Part shown: piece by piece, positions 45,066 through 55,527 of the stretch
Layout of the letters: each line of letters begins with the position of its first letter
Position numbering within the stretch: the first letter of the stretch is position 1
The notes under the pieces: model-generated
What the model saw: the letters and a program-made list of their open reading frames with translations, nothing else
Databases searched by the model: none
What the model was told of the DNA's origin: nothing
Source of the DNA: Capronia americana
Taxonomy: Eukaryota; Ascomycota; Eurotiomycetes; Chaetothyriales; Herpotrichiellaceae
DNA: 64,000 bases
Reading direction: 5' to 3'
Assembly (NCBI GenBank): GCA_016110215.1
Contig: JADWQD010000008.1
Location: forward strand, 434,001 to 498,000
Program-made: the position numbers and the translations under genes

Positions 45066-45641
45066 TGAGCTGATCATAGGATTAGTTCGAGTCTGGCTCT
45101 GCTTGTCGCAGATACGGCAGCGAGGCCTAACTTTTCCGACGGGCAATACTCGCCTATCTTCTTATTGCTAATCCCAGTGTTGACGGATTCAGAGTGATGA
45201 TTGGAGTAGACAGGGTAGAAAAGCCTTTATTTCAGTTTCGCCAAAGGGGACGATCGAGGAAGACGAACTGAGTAAATATTCGTCTTTTGGGACTCGTTCC
45301 ACGGCCAAGGTTCAAAGCGATCATTAACTCCAATTGGTAAAAGGGGCACTGCCGCCGTGCGCTGAGACGCCAGGTCGGAGGAGCCGAGTAAGAGACCAGC
45401 GACCTCAAAGCCTCTCGTGTGATGTGTGATGCCCCTTCATACGGCATGACACCCGTCCCCACCGGAGTGGCTGGCTGCCTTCACTGGTTTAGCCCCACAG
45501 CTCTTGCGTGATAAGATTGGTTAATCGCCGTCCACACCACTTCAGAATCGTCGCCAACATGCTTCGTCTCGCAATAGAACAGGGGGTAAAGAGGGACATA
45601 AGACCATTCCAGCGACGCATACCACCATCGCAAACCAAGCC
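45066..45641. other. intergenic
   Basis: About 575 bp between the open frame remnant and the 3' end of the secreted-protein gene. Nothing recognised. Confidence 0.45.
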
Positions 45642-46579
45642 TCAACAACTGTTCAAAGCAATATCACAATTCCCAAGCAGGTTAGGGTTGGGTGTTTCCC
45701 CACATTCGATGGTCGCGACAGTGACGGTGATGAAATCCTGACTGTTGACTGCACTTCCGATAGATAACTTGATTGCGTTGAGCTCGTGTGCAATGGATTC
45801 CAAGGCGGAGTTCATCTGGGCAAATTGGGTTGCCTGCTGTTGTAACAGCAGAATGACCGCGTCCAATGGGTCTTTTTCCGTTGAGCAGACCGAAGTCTCG
45901 CTCACCCCGGCGGTAAGTGTGGGCGGACCATTTTGAGTCGCGGCCTTTTGGACCAGTGCCCCGACAAGGCCTGAGACACCACCATTGACCACTCCATCTG
46001 TACTGAGATCAGCACTTCTCTTGGCAAAGGACACGAAGGTGGATATTGACAGTCAATCCAAGAGAGCTCGAGCAGGGGAGACAAACCAATAATCACCTTT
46101 TGAACAATTGGCATCGATAGGAGATTGACCACGGTCTGTCCTTGCTGTGACTGAGCGAGGTTGGTGAAAAACTGCGTCGCAGCCGTTCTGAGGTTGTAGA
46201 CTGCGTTCTGAGTAGCGGCTATACAAACGTTCCCGGCGCTGCATATGTTGGCGACAAGGTCTCGCTCATTCAGAGAAGAGGCATTGGTGACGGTCTCGGG
46301 CGTGTAGCCACTCCAGGGAGGTGGCGCGTCATTTGGCGTGTGAATTGTGTCGTCCCATTCATCAGGGTCCACTCCGACCCATGTGCCATCATAGATCTGA
46401 TGCCACCTGTACTCCGCTCCGTCGAATATGCCGTATGCTCCATGCCCCATGGCTCCATATTGCCTCCTCCGCAACGACGCTCCGCCGCCAACGGCTTTAG
46501 AAGTGACAGCTGCGTGAGCCACACTCTGGCTCAGTAACAGGAGCACTGAAAGGAGAGAAAGGATCGAAGTTCGCGTCAT
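45642..46579 (-). CDS. predicted secreted protein, unknown function
   Basis: Exons 46579-46097 and 46019-45642 with a 77-bp intron (donor GTGATT, CTGAC-like branch, AAG acceptor) give 286 aa. The N-terminus has a strong signal peptide (SILSLLSVLLLLSQSVAHA, residues 5-23) followed by a dibasic/tribasic RRRQYG site (about 37-42) that could be a Kex2 processing point. The mature part has a Trp/Tyr/Gly/Asp-rich segment (YRWHQIYDGTWVGVDPDEW), four or five cysteines, and helical repeats (AVILLLQQQATQFAQMNSALESIAHELN). No family is recognised. A cell-wall-associated or secreted effector-like role is possible, but this rests only on the signal peptide. Confidence 0.6.
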
Positions 46580-47769
46580 TGTGTTAGAGTGAGAGAAGGC
46601 CGTGAAGGGGAATCGAATGACTGCTGGGCGTCGATCTCAACTACTATGCGATTGAAGGAGGCAACACATATGAGCTGATCCTTACTTATAGGTGTTCCGC
46701 CGCCATGTACCTTCCGAATGGTTCTGAGGTTGCGCAGGTCGATCTTGAGACACCATCTTGACCTATACTGGGATCGAAGCCGCGCGACACTTCGGAACAC
46801 TGATGCAACAAGGCGGGAAAGGTGTCTATAGGAGATAAGGCGCTAGGAAGGCCGGCTTTGCGGACAAGATTTCTGGACTGTGCAGCAAGCCGCGAAATGA
46901 AGAACACTGATCAAACACCGAAGAGAAGCTGAAGGAACTAACCACTATCAGCGATCGGAAAGCCCCGATGCCCTAGGGGCTGATGGTTCACACGAGGGAG
47001 CTAGGCGCGCAGTTAAACACAACCTGGGCGTTATGGGGCTCAGAAGCACCGTAGACGCTATACGCAGAATCTGCCTTGTGACCTGGTCGTGACATGCGCC
47101 ACTCCTTCAGATGAAGGTCCCCTGCTGGGTTCTGGGTTCTGGGTTCTGCGTCGATCAACCCATAGAGCGATTCAGGTCTGTGCTCCAGCAGATCCTGGGT
47201 GCTCCCCGAGGCCCAATATTGAGGTTGACTCAACATCCTTATGCGAGTAAACGGTGGAAGCATTGATGGCAGGGGATTTCCTCGACAATGCAGGCACTGT
47301 TTCCGGCTGTGTAGACGGGGCTGGGGATGTCCAGCCAAAAATAAAGGTCAAGAATAAGAAGCTGAGATGGTGCCTCTCTTCGATGCATAATTGTTGTTTG
47401 ATGGTCGTGGTACTTGGAAACAGGAAAGGACTAGGGCTCGCACAGGCTAGTCCTGAAATAGCATGGCTTCACTGCCACCTGTTTGTGCGATCTCTTCGTG
47501 TCGTCCTTGTTTGAACCTGGTCAGAATCCGGCCCTGCGATACCAAGAGGCCAATGCGATTCGTTTTGGCACCGCCCTGAACGCGCAATAGCGCTTCCCTC
47601 TCGCCGCCATTTTCAGGTGGTAGGTGATAGCCGCGCCATCTCAAGTTAGCGCTGGCCTCTATCTGACCTGTTGATTTTGGATTGAAATGCGAGCCAAAGG
47701 GTCGGCCATCGCCTTGCGGCAATCACTTACAATTCCTTGGACCGACGACTCTCTCTCCTCTTCTTCTGC
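46580..47769. other. intergenic
   Basis: About 1.2 kb between divergent genes. It contains a three-unit CTGGGTT tandem repeat (listed separately). Short frames only; a minus-strand frame of 116 codons at 47338-46988 has no domain. Confidence 0.45.
47125..47147. repeat. CTGGGTT x3 tandem repeat
   Basis: Three perfect copies of a 7-bp unit plus a partial fourth. Short; no sign of function. Confidence 0.8.
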
Positions 47770-48468
47770 ATGTCCGAGTCTATGAGTACATACCCATCAC
47801 TGACAAGCATGCAACCTGTCATCGAGTACTTCCTTTGTGCCCTGCTAGCGACACCCCTCTTGAGCGAGATCCCCCTTCACATCCTTGAAGTTATCGATGA
47901 GGAAGACGCCGTCACAGCTGATCCCGAGAGTCTATCGGAGCAGAAGGACCTAAAGCCAGACCATGACGAGACCGTCGAACGCTCGTTCGATCACGAGTGG
48001 CCCGAACCTCGTTTCAGCAATGGCGACCACGGCACCGACGACCGAACTAGCGTCAACACCCCAGCGACTGCGCAGAGGAACACATCTTATAGCATCACGA
48101 TAGCAATCGTTGCGGCTTTTCTCTTTTTCACGCTGTGGCGGGTGGTTACCTTCACCTGGATAATGCAGCTGAGTGGACAAGAGTCTCTGCTATACCAGTG
48201 CTTTTACTGGATTATGACTTTGGGAGCTGCTGGTCGGCTCATGTACGCGCTCAGCGCCTGTGCGAGATTCTATGTCTATGTTTTCCGTCCTTGCTGGCTA
48301 CCAGAGGGCATACCGCTCCGAGTGCAGACGTTTGAGGCATGCGGTGTGGCTTTGACTTTGGTGATCCAGGCTTTCTACCTTGTTGTTGCTTGCGTCTTGG
48401 TCAAAATACTGGTGTACGACAATTTTGTCAAGCTGGTGGTCATCATCCTCGGTATTGGAGGTTCCTGA
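47770..48468 (+). CDS. predicted multi-pass membrane protein, unknown function
   Basis: Single exon, 232 aa, from the ATG at 47770; upstream the frame is open only through a TTG. The first 110 residues are soluble and acidic with possible peptide-like hydrophobic start (VIEYFLCALLATPLLSEIPL). Three membrane segments follow: about residues 113-132 (ITIAIVAAFLFFTLWRVVTF), about 146-165 around CFYWIMTLGAAGRLMYAL, and about 198-232 (ALTLVIQAFYLVVACVLVKI and KLVVIILGIGG). The protein ends immediately after the last helix. No family is recognised. It could be lineage-specific; expression is unproved. Confidence 0.5.
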   Translation: MSESMSTYPSLTSMQPVIEYFLCALLATPLLSEIPLHILEVIDEEDAVTADPESLSEQKDLKPDHDETVERSFDHEWPEPRFSNGDHGTDDRTSVNTPATAQRNTSYSITIAIVAAFLFFTLWRVVTFTWIMQLSGQESLLYQCFYWIMTLGAAGRLMYALSACARFYVYVFRPCWLPEGIPLRVQTFEACGVALTLVIQAFYLVVACVLVKILVYDNFVKLVVIILGIGGS

Positions 48469-49544
48469 ATTCTTGGGAATGTTCGTGGAGGCTGCAACAA
48501 TGAATCTCCTAGGAACTAGACGGCTGGGGGATGGTGTGCTTCTGGCAAAGAATCTGGATACGTGACTACGTTTCGTCTCTACCGTTGCGTTCGTGGTTTA
48601 CCAAATTCAACCCAATGGGATGTCCGCCTTCCCACTCCAATGAGAAGGTTCCTGTGGTAGCTTTCGCCCTGTGACCTAATGGTGATCCCGGGCTTCAGTT
48701 TGGTTGTCTCGGGTCTCCTGTACAGAGATAGCTAGATCAAGACAACGCAAGCCTTAGACCACCGTGACCGCTATGCATATCAGCACCCAAATTTGGTTCA
48801 CTGCATGATCAAAATTCGCTTCGGTGATTTTGCTCGCAGACACCTTCGTCGACCACTACAGAAGTTGACACCCACCAGCTACGTCCCCATCGGCCTCGTA
48901 TGTCGTTGTGTCGAATTCCGAATCGCTGTCGTCAATGATTAGTCCAATCAACTGGTTACATGCAACAATACGGAGCTCCGTCAAAGCATTTCGCTCTGGG
49001 TCAAGGCAGGACAGGACTTCTGCGTAGAAGCTCATCATTCTCGATACGCATGGCCATCAAGGCGAGCAACGGCCAGACCAGTTAGACCCTCCCCGAGCAA
49101 GCGAGCACCCGCGCTTGGAAGAACAGCACAACCGGATCGACGCTGAAATCCACTGTCGGCGGCGTGCGGCCGTGCCAGTCCACCAAATTAAGCAGTGCGT
49201 ATACCATGTCCGGTGGCCGCGAACACTTCGACAATACCCTGGTTAAGCGGAAGTTTTACTATCTCTGGGTGTACTCTCTCTGTATCCAAACTTATTGCAC
49301 CTCACTGTACGAAGTACGAGTGTATAATACACTAGCTAAGCATGGACGGACGCTAGCGGTATTGCTTCAACAACAAGGCCTTCGTGGTCGTCCTGTCCTT
49401 CGCTAGGTTTCTCCTCCGCGGGCGATTTGGCACTCGACGTCTTGTCAATGTATTTGCGGAAGGGTATCATACCTTGGATCATTTCTCAGTCGTCTCTACT
49501 ACGGAAGGAGAGCACCGACTTGCCGTTGCGGTCAGTGTCGATGT
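48469..49544. other. intergenic, convergent gene ends
   Basis: About 1.1 kb. Minor frames only (up to 80 codons), no domains. Confidence 0.45.
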
Positions 49545-51283
49545 TCAGACTTTGCTTTCGACTTCGATGGTTGAATCTTTGTGGTGAAGGCGGGCAATGG
49601 GGCCATGAGCGACATCGGTTGACGAGCTAGGGCGCCGGGCTGAGAGGACGGAGTTGCGTCTTTCAGGTACTTCGCCCTGTTCCCTAAGTAGAGCAAGATT
49701 CTTCTCCGCTTCCCAGTTCCAAATACTGTCCGAAGCGAAGAGCAGATTGATTTCCTCGAGCGTGCGCTGAGAGGTTTCGGGGTAGAGCGCCCAGATCATG
49801 GGAATGGTGATGGCATTGCACGCGGCAAAGATGTACATGGTCTTTTCGCCGAGCTGCTGGAACATGATGGGGCACAGGAGAGTCAGCCAGCCGTTGCCGA
49901 TGGACCAGCCAACGACGCCCCACGCGTTGCCCTTGGCGCGAATCTCCAGAGGGAAGATCTCCGCCGGGTACAACCAGGGTACTGTTAACCAAGTGGCCCC
50001 GAAGACAGAGGTGAAGATGTAGACCATTGACACGGCGGCATTTCCGTAGCTGCTGGCCTTGCTGAGGTCGCCGGCGGCACGGGCATCTTGACCCAGCTTG
50101 GAGAACCCACCGGCGAGGGCCATGGCAATGCCTTGCCCGACGGATCCCCAATAGCAGGTCCAGCGCCGGCCTATCCTATCCAGCGTAAAGACACAGATCA
50201 AAGTCGAAAACATATAGAAGATGTTGTTGAGGCCGGCAATCCACTGGCGTTTCGCGGGACTCATTCCCGCAATACCGAAAATGGTGGGCGCGTAGATGGT
50301 GACTCCCGCAATGCCAATCCACTCCTGCATGATCTGGAACCAGACAACCAGCTGGACCCGCCTGCCAGTATGCAGTTTGCCGGAGCGAGCGCCGAAGAGC
50401 ATATCGAGGTAGGTTTGTCTGCGAAAGTTGCTGCGCTCATACTGGCACGATTGAATGATGTCCTGGAGCTCGGCTTCTACCAGTTCCTTGTCCTCATGGC
50501 TTGAATCACCCCGAAGTCTGCCGAGGATATAACGAGCTTCGTCCTCCCTGCCCATCTTCACAAGCCAACGGGGAGATTCTGGGAAGAACAAGACCATTCC
50601 CGCCAGGCATATGAGCATGGGAATCTGAAAAGCGACCGGAAAGCGCCAGATGAAGGAAGACTCGCCGTTGCCGTAGAATGAGCACCCATACTCGAGCCAG
50701 TAGGCGATGACAACGCCAAGGATGTTGAGGGTGAATTCGATGGCGACGAATTGTCCGCGTGACTTGTGCTCGGCAGTCTCCGTGGCCCAGACAGGAACGA
50801 TGGCGTTGAGGATACCAGTGCCCCAACCGTTAACAAGACGTGCACAGATCATCCAGCTGTGATTCATGGCTGAGCACTGCAACGACGCACCCACAATTGC
50901 AATCAGTGCGCCGATGAAGATTGACTTGACGCGGCCGAATCGATCGCCAATGGAGCCTCCGACCAAGGCTCCGACAAGAGTGCCCAAGTAGTAGACCGCG
51001 ACGATCCCTCCCTGAAGCAACGTGTCTGTCACTACCGGACCGCCATCTGGTCCGCGATGACCGAAGCCCATCCTGGTATAATAATCATAAGAAGTATTAA
51101 CTCCTCCCATCATGCCCTGATCGTAGCCGAAAAACAGAATTGACAGCCCGGCCACACTATTGATGCTAGGAGAGATGTCAGTAGGCCGATCGTATTGGCG
51201 AAGGATCAATGATATACACACGCAATTAGAAGCCTTCGTTTCTGGAGCCGGTGGGCAACGTTCCAGCTGCTGAGCTTTTCCAT
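49545..51283 (-). CDS. MFS sugar transporter
   Basis: A plasma-membrane hexose or polyol proton symporter by family. Exons 51283-51222 and 51165-49545 with a 56-bp intron give 560 aa with about 12 membrane helices. The splice restores a normal helix 1 (LLIAINSVAGLSILFFGYDQGMMGG). Family motifs are GDRFGR between helices 2 and 3, FFPESPRWL after helix 6, DRIGRR in the second half and YPETSQRTLEEI near the C-terminus. The frame is open upstream of the intron up to 51482, but that extension is a continuation of intron sequence; the short exon with MEKLSSWN is preferred because it gives the usual N-terminus. The substrate cannot be assigned. Confidence 0.9.
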
Positions 51284-52530
51284 GATGGGCGAATAAAGGT
51301 TGCAAGCTTCGATGGGTTGTGCAAGTCTTGGTACAGATAGGAAGATAGTCCTGGGAGAACGAACCCCATCTTATATGACCTCTGAAGCAGAGGTTTACCC
51401 TGTATCCCACGGGGATGGTCCATTTTTTGCCCTGCTCCCACATACCGGAGGAAACTGCGAAGGCTGTATCTTTGTCTCGCAATCATTGGCCGGGCATCTC
51501 CAGTGATCGACAAAAAAGGTGATATCGTGGCGTTTTCGACTCCACACGATGGAGCACCCAAGCAGACTCGCCTATTGCCCGCGTGCCTACCTTTATGATC
51601 GGAATACCGTATTAAGCAATCGGTCCAAGTGTAAAGGGTAAGGACTGTAATAGATTGCCAATTGCGTTCCGGAAAAGCTGGAACACTCGGAGTCCTGATA
51701 CCTAGAATAATAACCGATGAGGGAGGATCCCGGTGGTCACTTCAGTTACTAACAATGATAGTGCTGAAATTGAAGAAACTGCTAACATCCGGTGGACCGC
51801 TGGAGAGCGTCACTTTAAGAAGTGCTTGAGCCACTCTTCACGCAGAGCGACAGTGCTATACCAAAGCGTGTTGAAATTTTCATTGAGGTTGGTGGGGGAC
51901 TTATCGGGATACTTTGTGTGGAGCATCACAATGGAGCATTTTGCAGTTTTGACATGCTCCCGGGGGGCTCTCAAAGCATCCTCCAGGTGTGTATCCCACG
52001 GGGAGGTTCTGTAACATGCTCACAGTGTCGTTGAGCTGCAGTATGGGCCGAATTCATGCCGCTCAGAGGTCTTGATCGCATGAGCTCAAAAATGCCACAA
52101 TGAAAATTGCGTAGACGGTATGAGGGAAGTTAGTTGACGCCTTGCTGAGATTGTGGGGGTTCAAGGTTCGCATCGCAGAGCTTCTTGGTTGTAGTTACCC
52201 ATCTATCGCTTAGGAGCTGCGATTCCGCAGCTGTATTCCTCTCGCTTCACATGAAGTATCATGGGGTTGGCATAGTGGGAATTTGTTCGAAGGAGTTCTA
52301 CTGACACTCAGCTGAGTTGCATTGAGTACCGAATAGCGGCTTATGTAAACGACTCGCTCCTATTGCACTTCTGGGGCAAGTCTACCGAGGCTATGACGAC
52401 GATCACGGCACCGACGAGTGTCGCAGTTTGTGGTTCGGTCCCAACTACTCTAGATGTCCAGACAGTTGAGCTGATACTTCCTTCCTGTCGCGATCTCCCC
52501 ATCCGACCTGCAGCAGGTGCCACCTGTAAC
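51284..52530. promoter_or_regulatory. divergent promoter region
   Basis: About 1.25 kb between the divergent sugar transporter and Rmd1-like genes. No coding exon is recognised. The frame of the Rmd1-like first exon is open upstream with another ATG at 52393, so the start of that gene could be there. Confidence 0.4.
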
Positions 52531-54354
52531 ATGTCTCGCCCAAGCACAACTGCGAGGAGAGGCCCCAGTGTCCTGGTCAGTCTCTCTCATATGAAAGATG
52601 ATGCTTCCAATAGACAGCACTAACATTGAGCTCGCGCAGGTCTCTGACCCTCGAGAAGCCAGGCCGTTTCCGCCGCCCCGGAGGCAGCCCTCCCGATTCA
52701 TCACCGTGGACAGCGTCCTGCAGCATGTATCCGATGTTCCGTCGGCCCAAATGCGAGTGCCTCCGCGACCTCGACCATTCAGAACGACTTCAGGCAGACC
52801 AGTCGACCCGAGACTCACTGGCCGCTTTGTTGGCCCTGTTGGACCTCGAATGCCGGCCCGCTCCACGAAAACATCCGAGAAGCTCGTTTTGCTTCCCGAA
52901 GCTGTCGAGGAGGACGACGAGAAAGGCGAGTTCGGTCCCGGTGCCGACGCCGACAATGGGCCTCCCAGGGATGATGAAGACTACCGCAAACCTGGGGGCG
53001 AGAGATTCAAAAGCTACGCCGAGAGACTGCCCAAGGCTAGACGGACGGAAAAGGAGCTCCCCAGAGTCACGGCATACTGCACGGCACAAGCGTATAAACT
53101 GCACTCCACCGCATCCTTCGTTCGCCAACGCCATGGCGCCCGAGCCAAACTCTACGACGACTGCTTGTATTGTGCCTACCATCTCCCTTTACTACCAGGT
53201 AACGATGGATACCGTCTCCGAAGCAGTCCGCCGGTTCAGAGCGCCAAAGGTGGGACTGTTCTGGATGAGGCCATTGAGCGCAGTGAGCAGAGAGACTATC
53301 GAGAGCCATATTATGCCGAGGAGGAGGAGGAGCATTCTGTGATAGGGAACTACACGCCAGACGAACAGACAGTCGATTTGGATCGCAATAACACCGACGA
53401 GCTGGAGCCACCCCGGCTCAACGGCCAGCGCAGAAACAGCAACCATTCGCAAAGGTCAAACAGTCCGGGTGGAGGACAGTCCTTTGACGCCTACCGGTTC
53501 GCCGAAATGTTCGTCTTCAGTTATGGAGTGGTGGTGTTCTGGAATTTCAGTGAGAGGCAGGAGAAGGATGTCCTGGCCGACTTTGCTTTCGCGACCATTG
53601 TCGACCCGAACACTAACGTTGTATCACCGTTGACTCTCACCACAAACGCCTTGGAGGAAGAAGATTTCGAGACGGAAGAGTTCCATTTCGAGTACAATAA
53701 CGAGATCTCGCGGCCGCGGGTCTACAACGACATGATCACGTTGCGCAGTGGCGATCACATGATCAAGCTGGCCATCAGCCATGCAATTGCGCAGAGCACC
53801 AAATTAGGCTTCTTTGAAGAAGCAATGGCGGCCCAGATGGAAGCTGCCAAAGACGTGCCCGGCAAGCTAGCCAAAACGGGAGAGCTCGGCATGAAACGAG
53901 AAGAGGTGATCAAACTGCTCGGCGGTTTGTTCAAGAGTCGCGTGGATGTCAATTTGTGTAAGTCCAGCTCTGGCTCTTTCCTCGGCTATCTGTGGCTGAC
54001 TGTTGCTTACCTGCAGCCTCGAATGTGCTCGACGTCCCGAACCTGATTTGGGATAGCGAGCCGACCCTGCATCCGCTGTACAACGCGGTCCGGGAGTATC
54101 TCGAAATTAAGCCTCGGATCCAGGTGCTTAATGAACGGTGTCGGGTGTTCCTCGATCTGGCCGAAGTGCTGTCAGACTATATTTCTGATAACAAGATGTC
54201 ACAGATCACCTGGGTTATCATCGTGCTTATCGTCATCTCCATCCTCGTTACCTGCAGCGAGGTCTTCTTACGCTTTGGAATGCTGAGCACGCGGGGAGCT
54301 GGGGGCAAGGATGGACCGGCCGTGCGAGTGTCGCTGTCGAGCAACGTGCTCTAA
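52531..54354 (+). CDS. Rmd1/Rmd8-type DUF155 protein
   Basis: A member of the fungal DUF155 family (yeast Rmd1 and Rmd8, needed for meiotic nuclear division; the animal relative RMND1 is mitochondrial). Exons 52531-52575, 52640-53957 and 54017-54354 (introns of 64 and 59 bp) give 566 aa. The first intron is supported by a GCACTAAC branch; ATG 52393 upstream in the same frame is an alternative start. A Pro/Arg-rich N-terminus precedes a conserved core (RVTAYCTAQAYKL, LYDDCLYCAYHLPLLPG), then AEMFVFSYGVVVFWNF, SGDHMIKLAISHAIAQSTKL and NVLDVPNLIWDSEPTLHPLY. A C-terminal helix (VIIVLIVISILVTCSEVFL) probably anchors it in a membrane. Confidence 0.9.
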
Positions 54355-55398
54355 GCCAAGAACTGCTCGGCGACTCACTCGTTGGCGAATGTAGTTGGTA
54401 TCTGGTTTATTCTCTATACGAACTGGACTAATAGCGAGGAGTTGGAGGGACTGCGCCATGTCAAATTATGTGCATCAACACACTTCGTTTCTTTTGCTTG
54501 TGCATCAACAGTGCGTTATTGGCAATCGTCAGCCAAGTCGTATTTCGGCAACGAAATTGTGATTTCTGGAAGTTCGATTGCAGATTGCAGGTGGCAGGAG
54601 GGCGCGGTGGAGAGGGGTCACGCACGCGACGTAGAGATTGTGGCAAAGGAAAATAGGAATGTCGTTTGCTCGCGACTGGTCTATTTGAGATGTCTCGTCT
54701 ATCTCTTGCTGCCCGTTGGTGCCCTCATTATCCACCTTCTTGGGTCTGAGAATCCTTGGAGCTGCCCAGAAAGCGGAGGCGACCGAAGCGTGGGAAATGG
54801 ATAACAGGCGCTGACAGGGAGGAGGAGCAGGACGCTGTGTCCGATTCGTCCGGTAGAGGAGAAGGCAGGTCAGCAAGAGAGGTCGAGGTTGCATTCGCGC
54901 GGTGACAGCGAAGGACTTGAGCCTCGTGGGATCAATACGCGCTTTGCCCTTATCACTTGGCGGGTCGCAGGGAGCTTGGCCTGATGGTCGAACTGCCCGC
55001 TTCAGCAAGTCAGATCCGTGACTTTATCACCATCCGTTCGGCTGTAGGGGCTGAAGCGAGAGATACCTGGTAGACACGCTGCCGTTCATGAACCAGACCC
55101 GGCACGCCTGGGCGACCTGGAGGCCAGAGCCAAGGCCTCTAGCGCTGCAACCCTTGAGCCGTCAGTGGCGTTGGGCGACGTCTATCCGCCGCGATTCCAC
55201 CACTCACAGTCGTGGACGGGCAGATCATCCCCGGCCATCGCGATCCACATTCAATTCACACTCGCACAATCGACTGTTGAAGCCCTGGTCAAGCTCGTCG
55301 GAGCTGCCATCCACTTAGGGCATCTCGACGATAACCGTACAGCGCTGGTGCTCACGGGTGGACGCAGCAAATACATAATACCATTCCACCTCTCCGCC
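54355..55398. other. intergenic and leader of the nucleoside transporter gene
   Basis: About 1.0 kb. A minus-strand frame of 159 codons (55008-54529) has no domain and no splice support. The region from about 55080 is probably the transporter's long leader. Confidence 0.4.
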
Positions 55399-55527
55399 AT
55401 GTCTCCCTGGCTGCTCACTTTCGTCGCATTCGTGCCTGTCCTGCTGCTGGCACTCTCCTTCTTGCGATCCACCGTCTTGTCCAAGTACCTCGACGACAAG
55501 CACGAGCGCAGACAGCCGACAAGATGA
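55399..55527 (+). CDS. possible upstream ORF encoding a small membrane peptide
   Basis: A 42-codon frame beginning ATG at 55399. Residues 3-25 (PWLLTFVAFVPVLLLALSFL) form a good membrane helix and the tail is strongly charged. Its stop codon overlaps the transporter's start codon in an ATGA arrangement (55524-55527), the layout expected for coupled termination and reinitiation. Whether it is translated is unknown; it may be chance. Confidence 0.35.
   Translation: MSPWLLTFVAFVPVLLLALSFLRSTVLSKYLDDKHERRQPTR

Noticed and set aside
51284..51482. N-terminal extension of the sugar transporter by direct read-through
   Set aside because: The upstream open stretch is not transporter-like. A 56-bp intron with a short first exon gives the normal N-terminus.
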